Assembly (NCBI GenBank): GCA_910588005.1
Contig: CAJUQM010000024.1
Span: 1 to 42,001 of the forward strand
Direction: 5' to 3'
Length of the DNA: 42,001 nt
Origin: an uncultured Oscillibacter sp.
Lineage (GTDB): Bacteria > Bacillota > Clostridia > Oscillospirales > Oscillospiraceae
Positions 31,626 to 40,377 of the stretch are shown here, piece after piece (within the stretch, counting starts at the first letter, position 1; every line of letters starts with the position of its first letter). The notes beneath the pieces were generated by a model, which saw only the letters and a program-made list of their open reading frames with translations, ran no database searches and had not been told where the DNA came from. The position numbers and the translations under genes are program-made.

Positions 31626-32072
31626 ATGAAATTTCACGAGGTATTTTCCGATCTGCGCAAAAAGGCGGGACTCTCCCAAAACGATGTGGCGGAGAAACTG
31701 TTTCTCACCCGCCAGGCGGTAAGCCGCTGGGAACAGGGCGGCACCGTACCGGAGCCTGAAACGCTGGTAGCGCTTTCCAAGCTGTTCGGCGTGTCTGTGA
31801 ACACGCTTTTGGGCAGCCCCCGAACGCTGGTGTGCCAGAGCTGCGGAATGCCCCTGGAAGACGGAATCCTGGCCCGGGAGACCGACGGCAGTTTTAATGA
31901 AAAGTACTGCAAGTGGTGCTGGGCCGGGGGCGCGTTTACACAGGAGTGCACGCTGGAGGAGATGGTGGAAATCTGCCTTCCCCACATGCCTCTTGCCAAA
32001 GCGGACCCCGACGCCTGCCGTACCTATATGCGAAAACTTCTGCCCACTTTGGAGCGGTGGAACCCCGCATAA
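31626..32072 (+). CDS. XRE-type HTH regulator with zinc-ribbon domain
   Basis: DNA-binding protein with an N-terminal XRE-type helix-turn-helix (residues 1-60: VFSDLRKKAGLSQNDVAEKLFLTRQAVSRWEQGG) joined to a putative zinc ribbon of the zf_ribbon_2 kind. The ribbon has CQSCGMPL and, after the ETDGSFNEKYCKWC stretch, the second cysteine pair. 149 residues from ATG 31626, preceded by GAGGTGAT. The fusion is common in Firmicutes; the ribbon may bind a metal or another protein. It stands alone, with a terminator right after, and no clear target gene. Confidence 0.88.
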   Translation: MKFHEVFSDLRKKAGLSQNDVAEKLFLTRQAVSRWEQGGTVPEPETLVALSKLFGVSVNTLLGSPRTLVCQSCGMPLEDGILARETDGSFNEKYCKWCWAGGAFTQECTLEEMVEICLPHMPLAKADPDACRTYMRKLLPTLERWNPA

Positions 32073-32081
32073 ATCCCGCTG

Positions 32082-32115
32082 AGAAGAGCGGCGCCGGGAG
32101 GCGCCGCTCTTCTTA
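32082..32115 (+). terminator. Terminator of the XRE/zinc-ribbon gene
   Basis: A perfect 14 bp stem (32082-32095 with 32100-32113), GGGA tetraloop, followed by TTAAGG; the right arm itself ends in CTCTTCTT. Confidence 0.75.
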
Positions 32116-32185
32116 AGGGCAAAAGCGTTTGGACAGACTTCATACCGGAACACCTTAATTTTTATTACAAGAGCCTTTTTCCCTC

Positions 32186-32214
32186 TTGCGGTTTCCAATT
32201 TTTTGTGCCATAAT
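32186..32214 (+). promoter_or_regulatory. Promoter of the degV gene
   Basis: -35 TTGCGG (32186-32191), 17 bp spacer, -10 CATAAT (32209-32214), 46 bp before the ATG. Confidence 0.55.
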
Positions 32215-32260
32215 CGCAGTAATGCTCATTTTGCGTTATTGGTAAAATTGGAGATGAATT

Positions 32261-33127
32261 ATGATTCCACAAAAGATTGCCCTGCTGACGGATTCCTGCG
32301 CCGACCTCTCCCCGCGCTTGGCAGAGGAATACCATATCTACCGGGTGCCTCTGCGCATACTGTGCGCCGACGGGGAGTATTCCGACGGTGTGGACATTTT
32401 CGGTGAGGACATCTATGCCCGTCTGCGGGCCGGAGAACTTCCCCAGACCTCTCTGCCCTCCGGGGAGGATATTGAAAAAACCTTGCGGCAGATTGTGATG
32501 GATGGCTATGACGGCGTGATCGCCGTCATGTTGTCCAGCGGACTCTCAGGTACTTATAATCTGGTACGGCTCATCGGTGAGGAGTGCCGGGGACTGCTGC
32601 CGGTCAAGGTATTCGACTCCCTCAGCGGGTCTTTGGGTATGGGAATGACGCTGCTCCAGTTGGCGGAGGACCTTCGAAACGGCATGGGGTGGGAGGAGCT
32701 GACGGAGCGCCGCGCCCCGCAGCTGCTGTCTGGCAGCCACCCCTTCTTCTCTGTAGACACGCTGGAGTATCTGATGAAGGGCGGGCGCATTGGCAAAGTA
32801 ACCGCCACAGCGGGAACACTGCTGCAAATCAAACCCATCATCACCTTCGCTCCTGACGGACAGCTGCAGTCCGTTGCCAAGGTGAGAGGCCGGCGGCAGG
32901 TGATTGATAAGTTGGTCGCCATGGCCGTCAAGGCCTGCGGCAGCCACAAGCGGTATAATCTGGCCGTGGCCCACGGCGGCGCACCGGAGGAAATGGAAAT
33001 CGTCCGGCAAAATCTGATGGCTGCCCTGCCGGATTACGACCATATCTGGGACGGCGAAATTGACGGAACCCTAAGCGTCTACATCGGCGACGGCGTTTTG
33101 GGCGCAGCTGTACAAGTACTGGATTAA
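32261..33127 (+). CDS. DegV-family fatty-acid-binding protein
   Basis: Cytoplasmic lipid-binding protein; family members (FakB) present a fatty acid to the kinase FakA for entry into phospholipids. Motifs in order: LLTDSCADLS (residues 8-17), LPQTSLPS, the acid-binding loop MLSSGLSGTYN, VFDSLSGSLGMG and TLEYLMKGGRIGK. 288 residues, normal. The ATG lacks a good AGGAGG, with TTGGAG 7 nt before it. No fakA is adjacent. The fatty acid preference is not readable. Confidence 0.92.
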   Translation: MIPQKIALLTDSCADLSPRLAEEYHIYRVPLRILCADGEYSDGVDIFGEDIYARLRAGELPQTSLPSGEDIEKTLRQIVMDGYDGVIAVMLSSGLSGTYNLVRLIGEECRGLLPVKVFDSLSGSLGMGMTLLQLAEDLRNGMGWEELTERRAPQLLSGSHPFFSVDTLEYLMKGGRIGKVTATAGTLLQIKPIITFAPDGQLQSVAKVRGRRQVIDKLVAMAVKACGSHKRYNLAVAHGGAPEEMEIVRQNLMAALPDYDHIWDGEIDGTLSVYIGDGVLGAAVQVLD

Positions 33128-33272
33128 ATACATCCATATGATTCAAATGTCTATGCCGGATTGGCGGGAAATGACCTGCCGGTCATCGCAGGAGACAGAC
33201 CGGCTTCCCGCTCTCCAAGGCTTACCCCGTACCGTCGTCCGGCGCCTTTTGTTTCCCATTTTCCGCCGCGTT

Positions 33273-33306
33273 AAAAGGACGGATCTCGAAAGAGATCCGT
33301 CCTTTT
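33273..33306. terminator. Bidirectional terminator between degV and the binding lipoprotein
   Basis: A perfect 15 bp stem (33273-33287 with 33292-33306) with a GAAA tetraloop; arms begin with AAAA and end with TTTT, so it works in both directions between convergent genes. Confidence 0.9.
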
Positions 33307-33397
33307 CTGATACGCCAGCCGGATCGTCCCATTCAAAAACCGGCTGCTCCCAATTGGGGGAGATTCCCGGCTCTCGCACGGCGGACGGCCGCTCCGT

Positions 33398-34717
33398 TCA
33401 GGGCTTATTCAGTGCCGCATCCTGTAGCTCGTCAAAGGCCGCCATGCACTCGTCCACCGTGGCGCCGTTTAACAGCTCCCGCACAATTAAACAGGTATTT
33501 CCCCACTGCTCCACCTTCATCCCCGCATTGGAACCCAGGACATAGACGCCCTCCTCGATTCTGTCGTTGAGCGGTCTCAAGGCGGGGACACAGTCTACCT
33601 TTATATTTTTAGAAGGGGAAATCACCCGGTTGGTCTCCGAATAAACCTGAAGCGCCCGGTCAGAGACGATGATGTCCAGAACGCGCAGCGCATCCTCCGC
33701 ATGCTCCGCGTTCACGCCAACGCCAAACCCGGTCATAGGCATCACAGGCATCTGCCCCAAACTGCTGGGAAAACCAATCACCTGCATCTCAAAGTCTGTT
33801 TTTCCATAGGCGGTCTCCGTATTTGCCGCTCCCCAATAGGCCATGACAATGGGGGTCTTTCCCGCCAGAAAATCCGGCCGCTCCGCCTCAATAGCCTCGC
33901 TGACAGCGGCTTTTTCCGCGTCAATATAGCCGCGGTCAATGAGTTCCTGGAGAAACAGAAAACCAGGGCGCATATAGTCACTGTACCGGGTCTCCCCACT
34001 GTTGAGCGCGGCAATCTCCGCCGCCGTATTCCCGCCGTTGTACAGTTCCGCATAGGCCTGGGCAAAGATAAAGGTCTCCAGCCACCAGCGGTTGGCGCCC
34101 ACCGGCGTCTCAATCCCATTTTCTTTAAATACCCGGCAGCACTCTAAAAATTCCTCCGGAGTCTCCGGCAGGTTGAGTCCATACTCTCGAAATAGATCTA
34201 CATTGACAAACAGGCCATAGGCAACCACCTCCTGAGGGATTGCCACCAGCTTCCCATCCACTGTGTTAGCGATTTTGATAATCTCCCGCAAATTCTTGGT
34301 GCTCTCAAGCCCGGAGAGGTCCATCAGCTTTCCCTCCTCCCCCAAGGCCAGGAGGGTGTCCGGGTTGAGCAGATACAAATCATCCATATTGTTGCGCGCC
34401 CGCTCCAAAGTCACATCGTCGTAGGTTTTGTCCTGGTGGTCCTCCGCCGTATAGGTTTTATAGGCCACGGTCACCCCCAGCTCCTCCTCCGCCATCATGA
34501 CCGTCAGATCTGACGCGCTTCTTGCGGTATTTTTCGCATTTGGATCGCTTTTCTCCATAGGGCTGAACAGGTTAACCACCCGCACATCCTCTTTTTCCTG
34601 TGTAATCAGGTTCTTGGGATCTGTATCACCTCCGCAGGAAGCCAGTGATAACGCCATGAATCCTGCCAAGACGGCAGCCGCCCAACCACGAAAGTCTCCT
34701 TTTTTCCACTTTCGCAT
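33398..34717 (-). CDS. Extracellular solute-binding lipoprotein (family 1)
   Basis: Exported binding protein of the carbohydrate-type ABC families. Signal peptide ends in lipobox LASC (Cys28). The mature protein shows the family 1 pattern: an opening strand (DVRVVNLFSPMEKSD), GKLVAIPQEVVAYGLFVNVDLFREYGL with LPETPEEFLECCRVFKENG, and PMTGFGVGVNAEHAEDALRVLDIIVSD. 440 residues from ATG 34717, after GAGAAGAGGAG. No permease or ATPase gene is near; instead it follows a hybrid sensor kinase by 185 bp on the same strand. It may be a ligand-sensing partner of that kinase rather than a transport protein (inference). Confidence 0.87.
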   Translation of the reverse strand: MRKWKKGDFRGWAAAVLAGFMALSLASCGGDTDPKNLITQEKEDVRVVNLFSPMEKSDPNAKNTARSASDLTVMMAEEELGVTVAYKTYTAEDHQDKTYDDVTLERARNNMDDLYLLNPDTLLALGEEGKLMDLSGLESTKNLREIIKIANTVDGKLVAIPQEVVAYGLFVNVDLFREYGLNLPETPEEFLECCRVFKENGIETPVGANRWWLETFIFAQAYAELYNGGNTAAEIAALNSGETRYSDYMRPGFLFLQELIDRGYIDAEKAAVSEAIEAERPDFLAGKTPIVMAYWGAANTETAYGKTDFEMQVIGFPSSLGQMPVMPMTGFGVGVNAEHAEDALRVLDIIVSDRALQVYSETNRVISPSKNIKVDCVPALRPLNDRIEEGVYVLGSNAGMKVEQWGNTCLIVRELLNGATVDECMAAFDELQDAALNKP

Positions 34718-34902
34718 AATAACTCCTCTTCTCCAGAAAATTATTCGATATAGTCTGCAAAACTGAAAGCTGTGATCTCTGCCTTTCAGCGGCAGTCCTC
34801 CGGCATACAAGGCACGCTCTTTTGATAAAGGGAAGCAACCGCCGCCCTCTTTACCGCTCCCAGAGGCAATTTCACCCTTGGCCTAAAAACAATATCATAA
34901 TC

Positions 34903-37461
34903 CTACTTTTTTGCAAGCTCACTGGCAATTGCCCTCTTCAGCACTTCCATGTCCAAGGGCTTTGGCACATGGGCGTCCATCCCTGCGTCCAATGCCGCTT
35001 TCTCATCCTCGGCAAAGGCATTTGCCGTCATGGCGATAATGGGAATGCGCCCGGCATCGTCCCGAGGCAGAGAACGGATGGCCCTGGCGGCATCGTGTCC
35101 ATTCATCTCCGGCATCTGAACATCCATCAAAATCGCGTCAAACTCTCCCTCTGCCGCCTGCTGAAAGCGCTCCACCGCCATACGGCCGTTTTCCACAGTC
35201 TCGCAGGAGGCTCCCTCGACATCCAAGAGCTCTCTCAAAATCTCCGCATTGATCTCATTATCCTCTGCGACAAGGAAATGCAGCCCCTGCAGCCCGCCGG
35301 CCGCCGCAGGCTCTGAACGGTGCTCTCCAGACGGCGCCGTCCACATCTCCGCAATTTTTCTTTGAAGTGCAGAGACAAAGAAGGGTTTTGTAAGAACGTC
35401 CACACGGTCTAAGCGAGGCGCCTCCTCTATTCCCTCCGCGTCAAATTCCGCCAGGAGCAGGATTGCTGCGGCGCCCGGAAGGATCTCCCGCAGCTCTCTG
35501 GCCGGCTGGGGACCGTAAGCTTCCCAGTCCAGCAGAGCCAACTGGTAATCCCCGCCGCCCTCCTGAACTCGGGCCGCCGCCTCCTTCCAATCAGAGACGG
35601 CATCCACCTGAACGCCCGTATCCCCCATAAGCACCTGTATATTTGCACAGCTCTCCGGATCTCCGCAGACCGCCAGAATTCGGGAAATTCCGCACTTCTC
35701 CCAAAACGCTCTGTCCGTCTGCTCCTCCAAAACACGCAGCTCCAGCTCAACCCGGAAAAGAGACCCGCGGTCCACCTCGCTGAAAACCTCAATGGTGCCG
35801 CCCATAAGCTCTACAATGCTCTTGGTGATGGCCATGCCCAATCCAGTGCCCTGCACCTTGTTTGTCGTACTGTTCTCCGCTCTGGTGAAGGCGTCGAAAA
35901 TCGTCTTCAAATACTCCGGCGTCATGCCGTAGCCATTGTCCTCCACCTCAATTCGAATTCGCTCATACTGACTTGAGCGCTGCTTCAGCCCGATAACACG
36001 CAGCCAGATCCGCCCGCCCTCCGGCGTGTATTTCACGGCATTGGAGAGGAGGTTGATCAAAACCTGGTTAATCCGGGTCTCATCTCCCACCAGATACTCG
36101 TGGCGAACGCCCGTTACATCCAGATGAAATTCCTGTCTCTTGGCTTTGGCCATCGGCCGGATCATCGTCTCCACAGAGGAGATGATGTCGTTGAGCGCAA
36201 ACGTTTCATAGTTGAGGACAACTTTTCCGCTCTCAATCTTTGAGACATCCAAAATATCGTTGATCAAGCTGAGCAGATGCTGCCCAGAGAACATGATCTT
36301 CTTCGTATACTCCCGCACCTTAGCCGGATTCTCCGCATCTGCGGCCAAAAGCGTGGTAAATCCCAGCACCGCGTTCATCGGCGTGCGAATATCATGGGAC
36401 ATGTTGGAGAGAAACATGGTCTTGGATTCGCTGGCGATCTGCGCCGCCCGCAGAGCCTCCGCCAGCTGTTGGTTATGAACTCGCCGCTCCTCCTCCCGCT
36501 CTTTTCTCACCTTGTCCTGCTGCCTCCAGTTAAAATAGTACAGCAGAATGCAGAGCAGAAACGTCACCAGCATAGAGACCACAACGATAAAAATATTCTG
36601 GTTGACAGTCCGGCCCTCTTGCTGGATCGATTCAACCGGCACATAGCCCACCAGGAAAATCGTCCCATCATTGACCGACCACATATAGTTAAGGGCCTGT
36701 ACGGCTCGAATATCATGATAAAACAGAAGGTTCCGGCCGGTATCCAGACACGCCTCCACTTCCGTATGAATTGCCGTATTCTGGATTTCGTTCGCCCGGT
36801 AAAAATCGTCCAGGTTCAGATGGCCCGCATCCCGCTGTCCCATTCCCTTGGGCTTTAAGACAAACCGCTGGCTTTCCGCATCCATAATATACAGCGACGC
36901 CTGCTGGTTGTAAAATCCGGTTGGGAGAGATTTATCGATTGCGTCGTAAACATATTCGGCGTAAAGGGTCCCGATCTCCTGTCCGCCCCGCTCGACAGGG
37001 CATTTTATTGTATAGGCCCACGTACCCATATAGTTCACGTAGGACTGGGACACCGCCAGTCCCTCCACCGTTCCGCCTGCGGAAAAGTCCAGACCCTCCT
37101 CGGCAAACGGGTCTCCGGTGCTGGAAATCCCCTCCGTCCTCCCGGTCAAAATCAGGGAGAGCTTTGCCATCGTCTGGTTTCTCTTATAGGAGCGGATATA
37201 CTCCTCCGGGTCCTCTACCCGGGCAATCTCCTGGGCTATCAGAGTTTGAAATTCTGCCTCGCTGCGCAGGATCGCCTCAATGGTGGATTGAATCAGCCCC
37301 AAGCTCTCACTCAAATTTTGAATGGCGGCTTCAGACATCTCCCGGGTTATCTTCCGTGACACCGTAAGCACAATTGTCCCAAAAATGCAAAAGACCAATA
37401 TAATAGAGAGGAGCAGGGACAATCCCTTCCGTCTTTTCCGTTTGCTTTGTGTCTCTTTCAT
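34903..37461 (-). CDS. Hybrid sensor histidine kinase with two receiver domains
   Basis: Membrane sensor. N-terminal helix (residues 14-34), an extracellular dCache-like sensor of about 255 residues, second helix (289-310), coiled-coil linker (315-345), HisKA with His356 in SHDIRTPMNAV, HATPase_c with N471LLSNAVKYTPEGG, EDNGYGM and QGTGLGMAI (to about 575). Then a first receiver-like domain (594-705) that lacks the acidic pair (VCGDPE) but keeps Asp645 and Lys692, probably a pseudo-receiver, and a full receiver (728-850) with Glu733-Asp734, Asp780 and Lys834. 852 residues. There is no output domain or HPt within the protein and no regulator gene adjacent, so the signal must pass to a partner elsewhere. 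Upstream of a solute-binding lipoprotein. Confidence 0.93.
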   Translation of the reverse strand: MKETQSKRKRRKGLSLLLSIILVFCIFGTIVLTVSRKITREMSEAAIQNLSESLGLIQSTIEAILRSEAEFQTLIAQEIARVEDPEEYIRSYKRNQTMAKLSLILTGRTEGISSTGDPFAEEGLDFSAGGTVEGLAVSQSYVNYMGTWAYTIKCPVERGGQEIGTLYAEYVYDAIDKSLPTGFYNQQASLYIMDAESQRFVLKPKGMGQRDAGHLNLDDFYRANEIQNTAIHTEVEACLDTGRNLLFYHDIRAVQALNYMWSVNDGTIFLVGYVPVESIQQEGRTVNQNIFIVVVSMLVTFLLCILLYYFNWRQQDKVRKEREEERRVHNQQLAEALRAAQIASESKTMFLSNMSHDIRTPMNAVLGFTTLLAADAENPAKVREYTKKIMFSGQHLLSLINDILDVSKIESGKVVLNYETFALNDIISSVETMIRPMAKAKRQEFHLDVTGVRHEYLVGDETRINQVLINLLSNAVKYTPEGGRIWLRVIGLKQRSSQYERIRIEVEDNGYGMTPEYLKTIFDAFTRAENSTTNKVQGTGLGMAITKSIVELMGGTIEVFSEVDRGSLFRVELELRVLEEQTDRAFWEKCGISRILAVCGDPESCANIQVLMGDTGVQVDAVSDWKEAAARVQEGGGDYQLALLDWEAYGPQPARELREILPGAAAILLLAEFDAEGIEEAPRLDRVDVLTKPFFVSALQRKIAEMWTAPSGEHRSEPAAAGGLQGLHFLVAEDNEINAEILRELLDVEGASCETVENGRMAVERFQQAAEGEFDAILMDVQMPEMNGHDAARAIRSLPRDDAGRIPIIAMTANAFAEDEKAALDAGMDAHVPKPLDMEVLKRAIASELAKK

Positions 37462-37569
37462 TGACAGTCTCCATTCCGATCCCCCTGGAACATCGGTGTC
37501 TAATGACTCTCCCAGAGAAGAAAATGCCCTCCGGTTCCCCGGCGCAAATCATGCTGCAACTATATTTTC

Positions 37570-37599
37570 ATTATACTATTTTTTCCCTTTTAGTGTCAA
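37570..37599 (-). promoter_or_regulatory. Strong promoter of the hybrid kinase gene
   Basis: Minus strand: perfect -35 TTGACA (37594-37599), 18 bp spacer, perfect -10 TATAAT (37570-37575). Leader of about 100 nt to the ATG at 37461. Confidence 0.75.
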
Positions 37600-37699
37600 T
37601 AGAAGCCAAACAGGGAAAGCCAAAGGCGCGCAAGTCTCCCGTTTTCTCCGGCAGTAAATCCGGCACAGCAGATCGCGGCCGAAAACAAAAAAATTCCCA

Positions 37700-37865
37700 C
37701 AAACGCGCAGTTTTCGCCGCAAGGCGGAAACTCCACGTTCAAGAAGATCTCTGAACCAGTGCAAGCGCCCAGTTTCGACGCGGGCGCTTCCCAGGTTTCG
37801 CAAGGAGGATGGCTGCGGGAAAAACCTTTGCGGGTTCTCCCTGTGGGATTCCAATCAGCCCGCCG
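37700..37865. other. Hairpin-rich intergenic stretch, no gene recognised
   Basis: Between the kinase promoter and the DHH gene. Several stems follow each other: AGTTTTCGCC with GGCGGAAACT near 37711-37734, GTTCA with TGAAC near 37737-37757, AAGCGCCC with GGGCGCTT near 37763-37790, and GCTGCGG with CCGCAGC enclosing about 45 nt near 37811-37871. Open frames here have no ribosome site or recognisable product. It could encode a structured RNA or be a decayed repeat element. Confidence 0.45.
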
Positions 37866-38023
37866 CAGCGGTCCGCCTTTGCCGTTGGCTAATGCGGAGC
37901 ACCAAAAGGACGCGTCTCAAAGCAGTGCAAGGCAACGGTCTGCACGATTATTTAGTCCCTGTTCAAGATCAATGCTGCTATATGCCTTTTCCCAATCCTT
38001 TCACCGATATGCACAAAATATGG

Positions 38024-38057
38024 CGGCTCCACAAAGCTGGGAGCCGTTTTTCTTTTT
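38024..38057 (+). terminator. Orphan rho-independent terminator
   Basis: 7 bp stem CGGCTCC (38024-38030) with GGAGCCG (38040-38046) followed by TTTTTCTTTTT. It is a strong plus-strand terminator, yet there is no plus-strand gene upstream until the amidohydrolase-side genes far to the left; the nearest coding on this side is the minus-strand kinase. It points to an unannotated plus-strand transcript. Confidence 0.75.
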
Positions 38058-38167
38058 ACGGGAGACTGAGAACTGGCCGTCTGTCGGCGGTGAAGAGCCG
38101 GACCGGCTTGCCCGGTTATCCAATTGCGATAGAATCTTTACTATTTTTCAAACTTGAAAAGTGTGTA

Positions 38168-38196
38168 TTGAAAAAATGGAAAACAGCGGATATAAT
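38168..38196 (+). promoter_or_regulatory. Strong promoter of the DHH phosphoesterase gene
   Basis: -35 TTGAAA (38168-38173), 17 bp spacer, perfect -10 TATAAT (38191-38196). The leader is about 105 nt and ends in GAGGAGG. Confidence 0.75.
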
Positions 38197-38306
38197 GAGA
38201 AAGATCAGCCGCTATAGTATAGAGGGAAATCCTTTTTTGCGGTATAAATAAAGAGGCACGGCGTTGTTTGAGACGGCGCCAAAAGTTAACGAGGAGGTAC
38301 GGTTTG

Positions 38307-39848
38307 ATGACATTAGAGGATTTACTGCACTATAAAGATATTGTAATCCAATGCCATGATGACCCGGACGCAGACGCTATCGCCAGCGGTTACGCGCTGC
38401 TGAAATATCTGGAGAGCAAAGGGAAGTTCTCCCGGCTGGTATACAGCGGCGGGCGGAAGGTCACGAAAAACAATCTGCTTTTGATGATTGAGAAGCTGAA
38501 CATCCCCCTGGAATATGTGCGGAAGACGGATGACGAGACGGAGCTTTTGATTACGGTGGACTGCCGGGCCGGGCAGCGCAATGTATCGGCGCTGCCCCAC
38601 CAAACTCTCGTGGTTATTGACCACCACGAGCTTGACATGGGAGAAGTCCTGCCGGAACTGTGTGAGGTGCGAACAGACTGCAGCGCCTGCGTCACCGTGA
38701 TCTGGACCATGCTGAAAAAGGCCGGATTCCCCATTGAGGACCGTCTGCTGTCCACCGCTTTGTACTATGGCCTGTACATGGATACCCAAAAGTTTAAGGG
38801 CACCGAGAAACTGGACCGGGAAATGCTGGACGCCCTGCGGTTTGATTGGGACATCGTTCTCCTGCTCCAGAGCGCGGACCTGGCCCTGTATGATCTCCGT
38901 ACCGCAGGCAGCGCCTTTATGAATCTGCGCTACCATCCGGAGTACCATTTTGCCCTGGCCCCGGTGAACACCTCCGAGCCGTATATGCTGGGTATCGTCA
39001 GCGACATGATGATGGACGTCCATGAGCTGTCCGTGTGCGTTGCCTATTGCCTGCTGGAAAGAGAACGGTGCATCAAGGTTTCTGTGCGCTGCTGCAAGCG
39101 CAGGGACCGGGCAGATGAGGTGGTGCACTGGCTTGTCCGGGACATGGGAGATGACGGCGGCGGCGACCGAACCAAGGCCGCGGGACGGCTGCCGCTGGCG
39201 CTGCTGGAAAAGAACTGCCCGGACGGCAATCTGCTCTATACTGCCGGGGAATTGATTTTCCAGCGGCTGACCGATTATTTCCGTACTCCGCTCAGGCGTC
39301 TTGCCCCCAGAGCGGAGAAGTATGAAGCCGCGCGGGCGGAGGAGTTCTGCAAAGAGAAGGCAGAGCTTTACCACAAGAAAAGGGTCCCTGCGGGCTATGC
39401 GCGGGCCGTGGACCTGTTCCCGGAGGGGACGGAGATTCTTCTGCGCACGCCGGAGGGAGACATCGTCAAGAAAGCCACCCCCGACCTCTATATTATGATT
39501 GACGCGAGGTGCGAGGTCTCTTACATCACAGAAGAGGAACTGCGGCGGAATTATGAGCTGACGGAAGAGGAATTTCCCATGGACGGAGAGTGGCTGTGGC
39601 AGCCAAAGGCGTACCACGCCGGCAAAAAAGAGGCGACGTTGCTGGCTCCCTACGCCAAAAAGTGCATCAACAAGGACACCCCTCGAATCTGGGCTGCCCA
39701 GCTGAACTGCCGGCTGGAGGTCCTTGTGTGGGGGGACTGGCATTTAGGCGAGATTGGGGACTGGCTGGTCTGCCAGGAGGATGACCAGCAAAATGCGTAC
39801 ATCATCCCGAAGCCGGCTTTTGAGCAATCCTACGAGAGAGTGGAGTGA
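38307..39848 (+). CDS. DHH-family phosphoesterase with extra C-terminal region
   Basis: Manganese-dependent phosphoesterase of the DHH superfamily (RecJ, NrnA, GdpP relatives). Motif I is His17-Asp-Asp-Pro-Asp21-Ala-Asp23 in CHDDPDADAIASG, motif II VDCRAG (Asp85), motif III Asp105-His-His in VVIDHHE; a DHHA1-like part follows to about residue 300. The last 200 residues contain PEGTEILLRTPEGDIVKKATPDLYIMID, resembling PGDYG-type small domains, and then a Trp-rich end. 514 residues from ATG 38307 (GAGGAGG 9 nt upstream). No membrane helices, so not a GdpP. Natural substrate (nanoRNA, cyclic dinucleotide or other) is unclear. Confidence 0.85.
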   Translation: MTLEDLLHYKDIVIQCHDDPDADAIASGYALLKYLESKGKFSRLVYSGGRKVTKNNLLLMIEKLNIPLEYVRKTDDETELLITVDCRAGQRNVSALPHQTLVVIDHHELDMGEVLPELCEVRTDCSACVTVIWTMLKKAGFPIEDRLLSTALYYGLYMDTQKFKGTEKLDREMLDALRFDWDIVLLLQSADLALYDLRTAGSAFMNLRYHPEYHFALAPVNTSEPYMLGIVSDMMMDVHELSVCVAYCLLERERCIKVSVRCCKRRDRADEVVHWLVRDMGDDGGGDRTKAAGRLPLALLEKNCPDGNLLYTAGELIFQRLTDYFRTPLRRLAPRAEKYEAARAEEFCKEKAELYHKKRVPAGYARAVDLFPEGTEILLRTPEGDIVKKATPDLYIMIDARCEVSYITEEELRRNYELTEEEFPMDGEWLWQPKAYHAGKKEATLLAPYAKKCINKDTPRIWAAQLNCRLEVLVWGDWHLGEIGDWLVCQEDDQQNAYIIPKPAFEQSYERVE

Positions 39849-39856
39849 GCCGGGAG

Positions 39857-39896
39857 GCAAAGGTCCGTTCCGGTATTGGAACGGGCCTTTGCTTTC
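39857..39896 (+). terminator. Terminator of the DHH gene
   Basis: A 15 bp stem (39857-39871 with 39878-39892, one wobble), 6-nt loop, then TTTC. Starts 9 nt after the stop codon. Confidence 0.8.
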
Positions 39897-40377
39897 GCCT
39901 TCTGTGAGCGGGATTTTGAAATCCAAAAGTCAAAGCCTCCGGCTTAGCTGGAGGCTTGAGCAGGCCCTGGAAGGGCCTGCTGCCGGCGGGTGTCTCAAGA
40001 CGCATCGAATGTCCTTTGCCTGCATCTCGTGCCCCACCGCCCGCAAACGGGCAAATTACCTTCTATTTGAGATTATTGCGTTACGTCACATGGCAAGTTG
40101 TCAACTCGCTTCGCTTGATGCTTGAAGCAAAAGCGTTTTATCCTCACCGGCAGAGCCGGTGGTTCTTTTTCGCCAAAGCTAACCAAAAGAAAAAGATGCA
40201 CCACCGAAACCATTGTGCCGCAACGGTTTCCGCTTCTTCAAAACACCTTTCGCAAAACGGCAGTCAATTTTTCTTGACCTGATCATAGCATGATCCCAGG
40301 ACCCTGTAAATGAGAAATAGAGAGCGGATAGACGCGCCTTGGACGTATCCAAGACACTTCTATCCGCTCTCGCTCTT
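39897..40377. other. Non-coding accessory stretch with serial hairpins
   Basis: No gene is seen. Hairpins: AGCCTCC with GGAGGCT (about 39933-39957), GCAGGCCC with GGGCCTGC (39960-39980), ACCGGC with GCCGGT followed by TTCTTTTT (about 40145-40171), and a 12 bp stem GAGAGCGGATAG (40320-40331) with CTATCCGCTCTC (40360-40371). The last could end the minus-strand metallophosphoesterase remnant. Lower GC than the core genes around it; similar layouts are common in conjugative-element debris (inference). Confidence 0.5.

Noticed and set aside
37576..37854. A 92-codon minus-strand frame upstream of the hybrid kinase
   Set aside because: It overlaps the kinase promoter and the hairpin-rich stretch, and has no ribosome site or recognisable domain.
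37892..38251. A plus-strand frame with a phrase (GNGLHDY) faintly like the start of diaminopimelate epimerase
   Set aside because: It runs straight through the strong terminator at 38024-38057 and through the next promoter, and the resemblance ends after a few residues.
38322..39743. A 473-codon minus-strand frame opposite the DHH gene
   Set aside because: No motif, no promoter, and it lies wholly within a gene with complete catalytic motifs.
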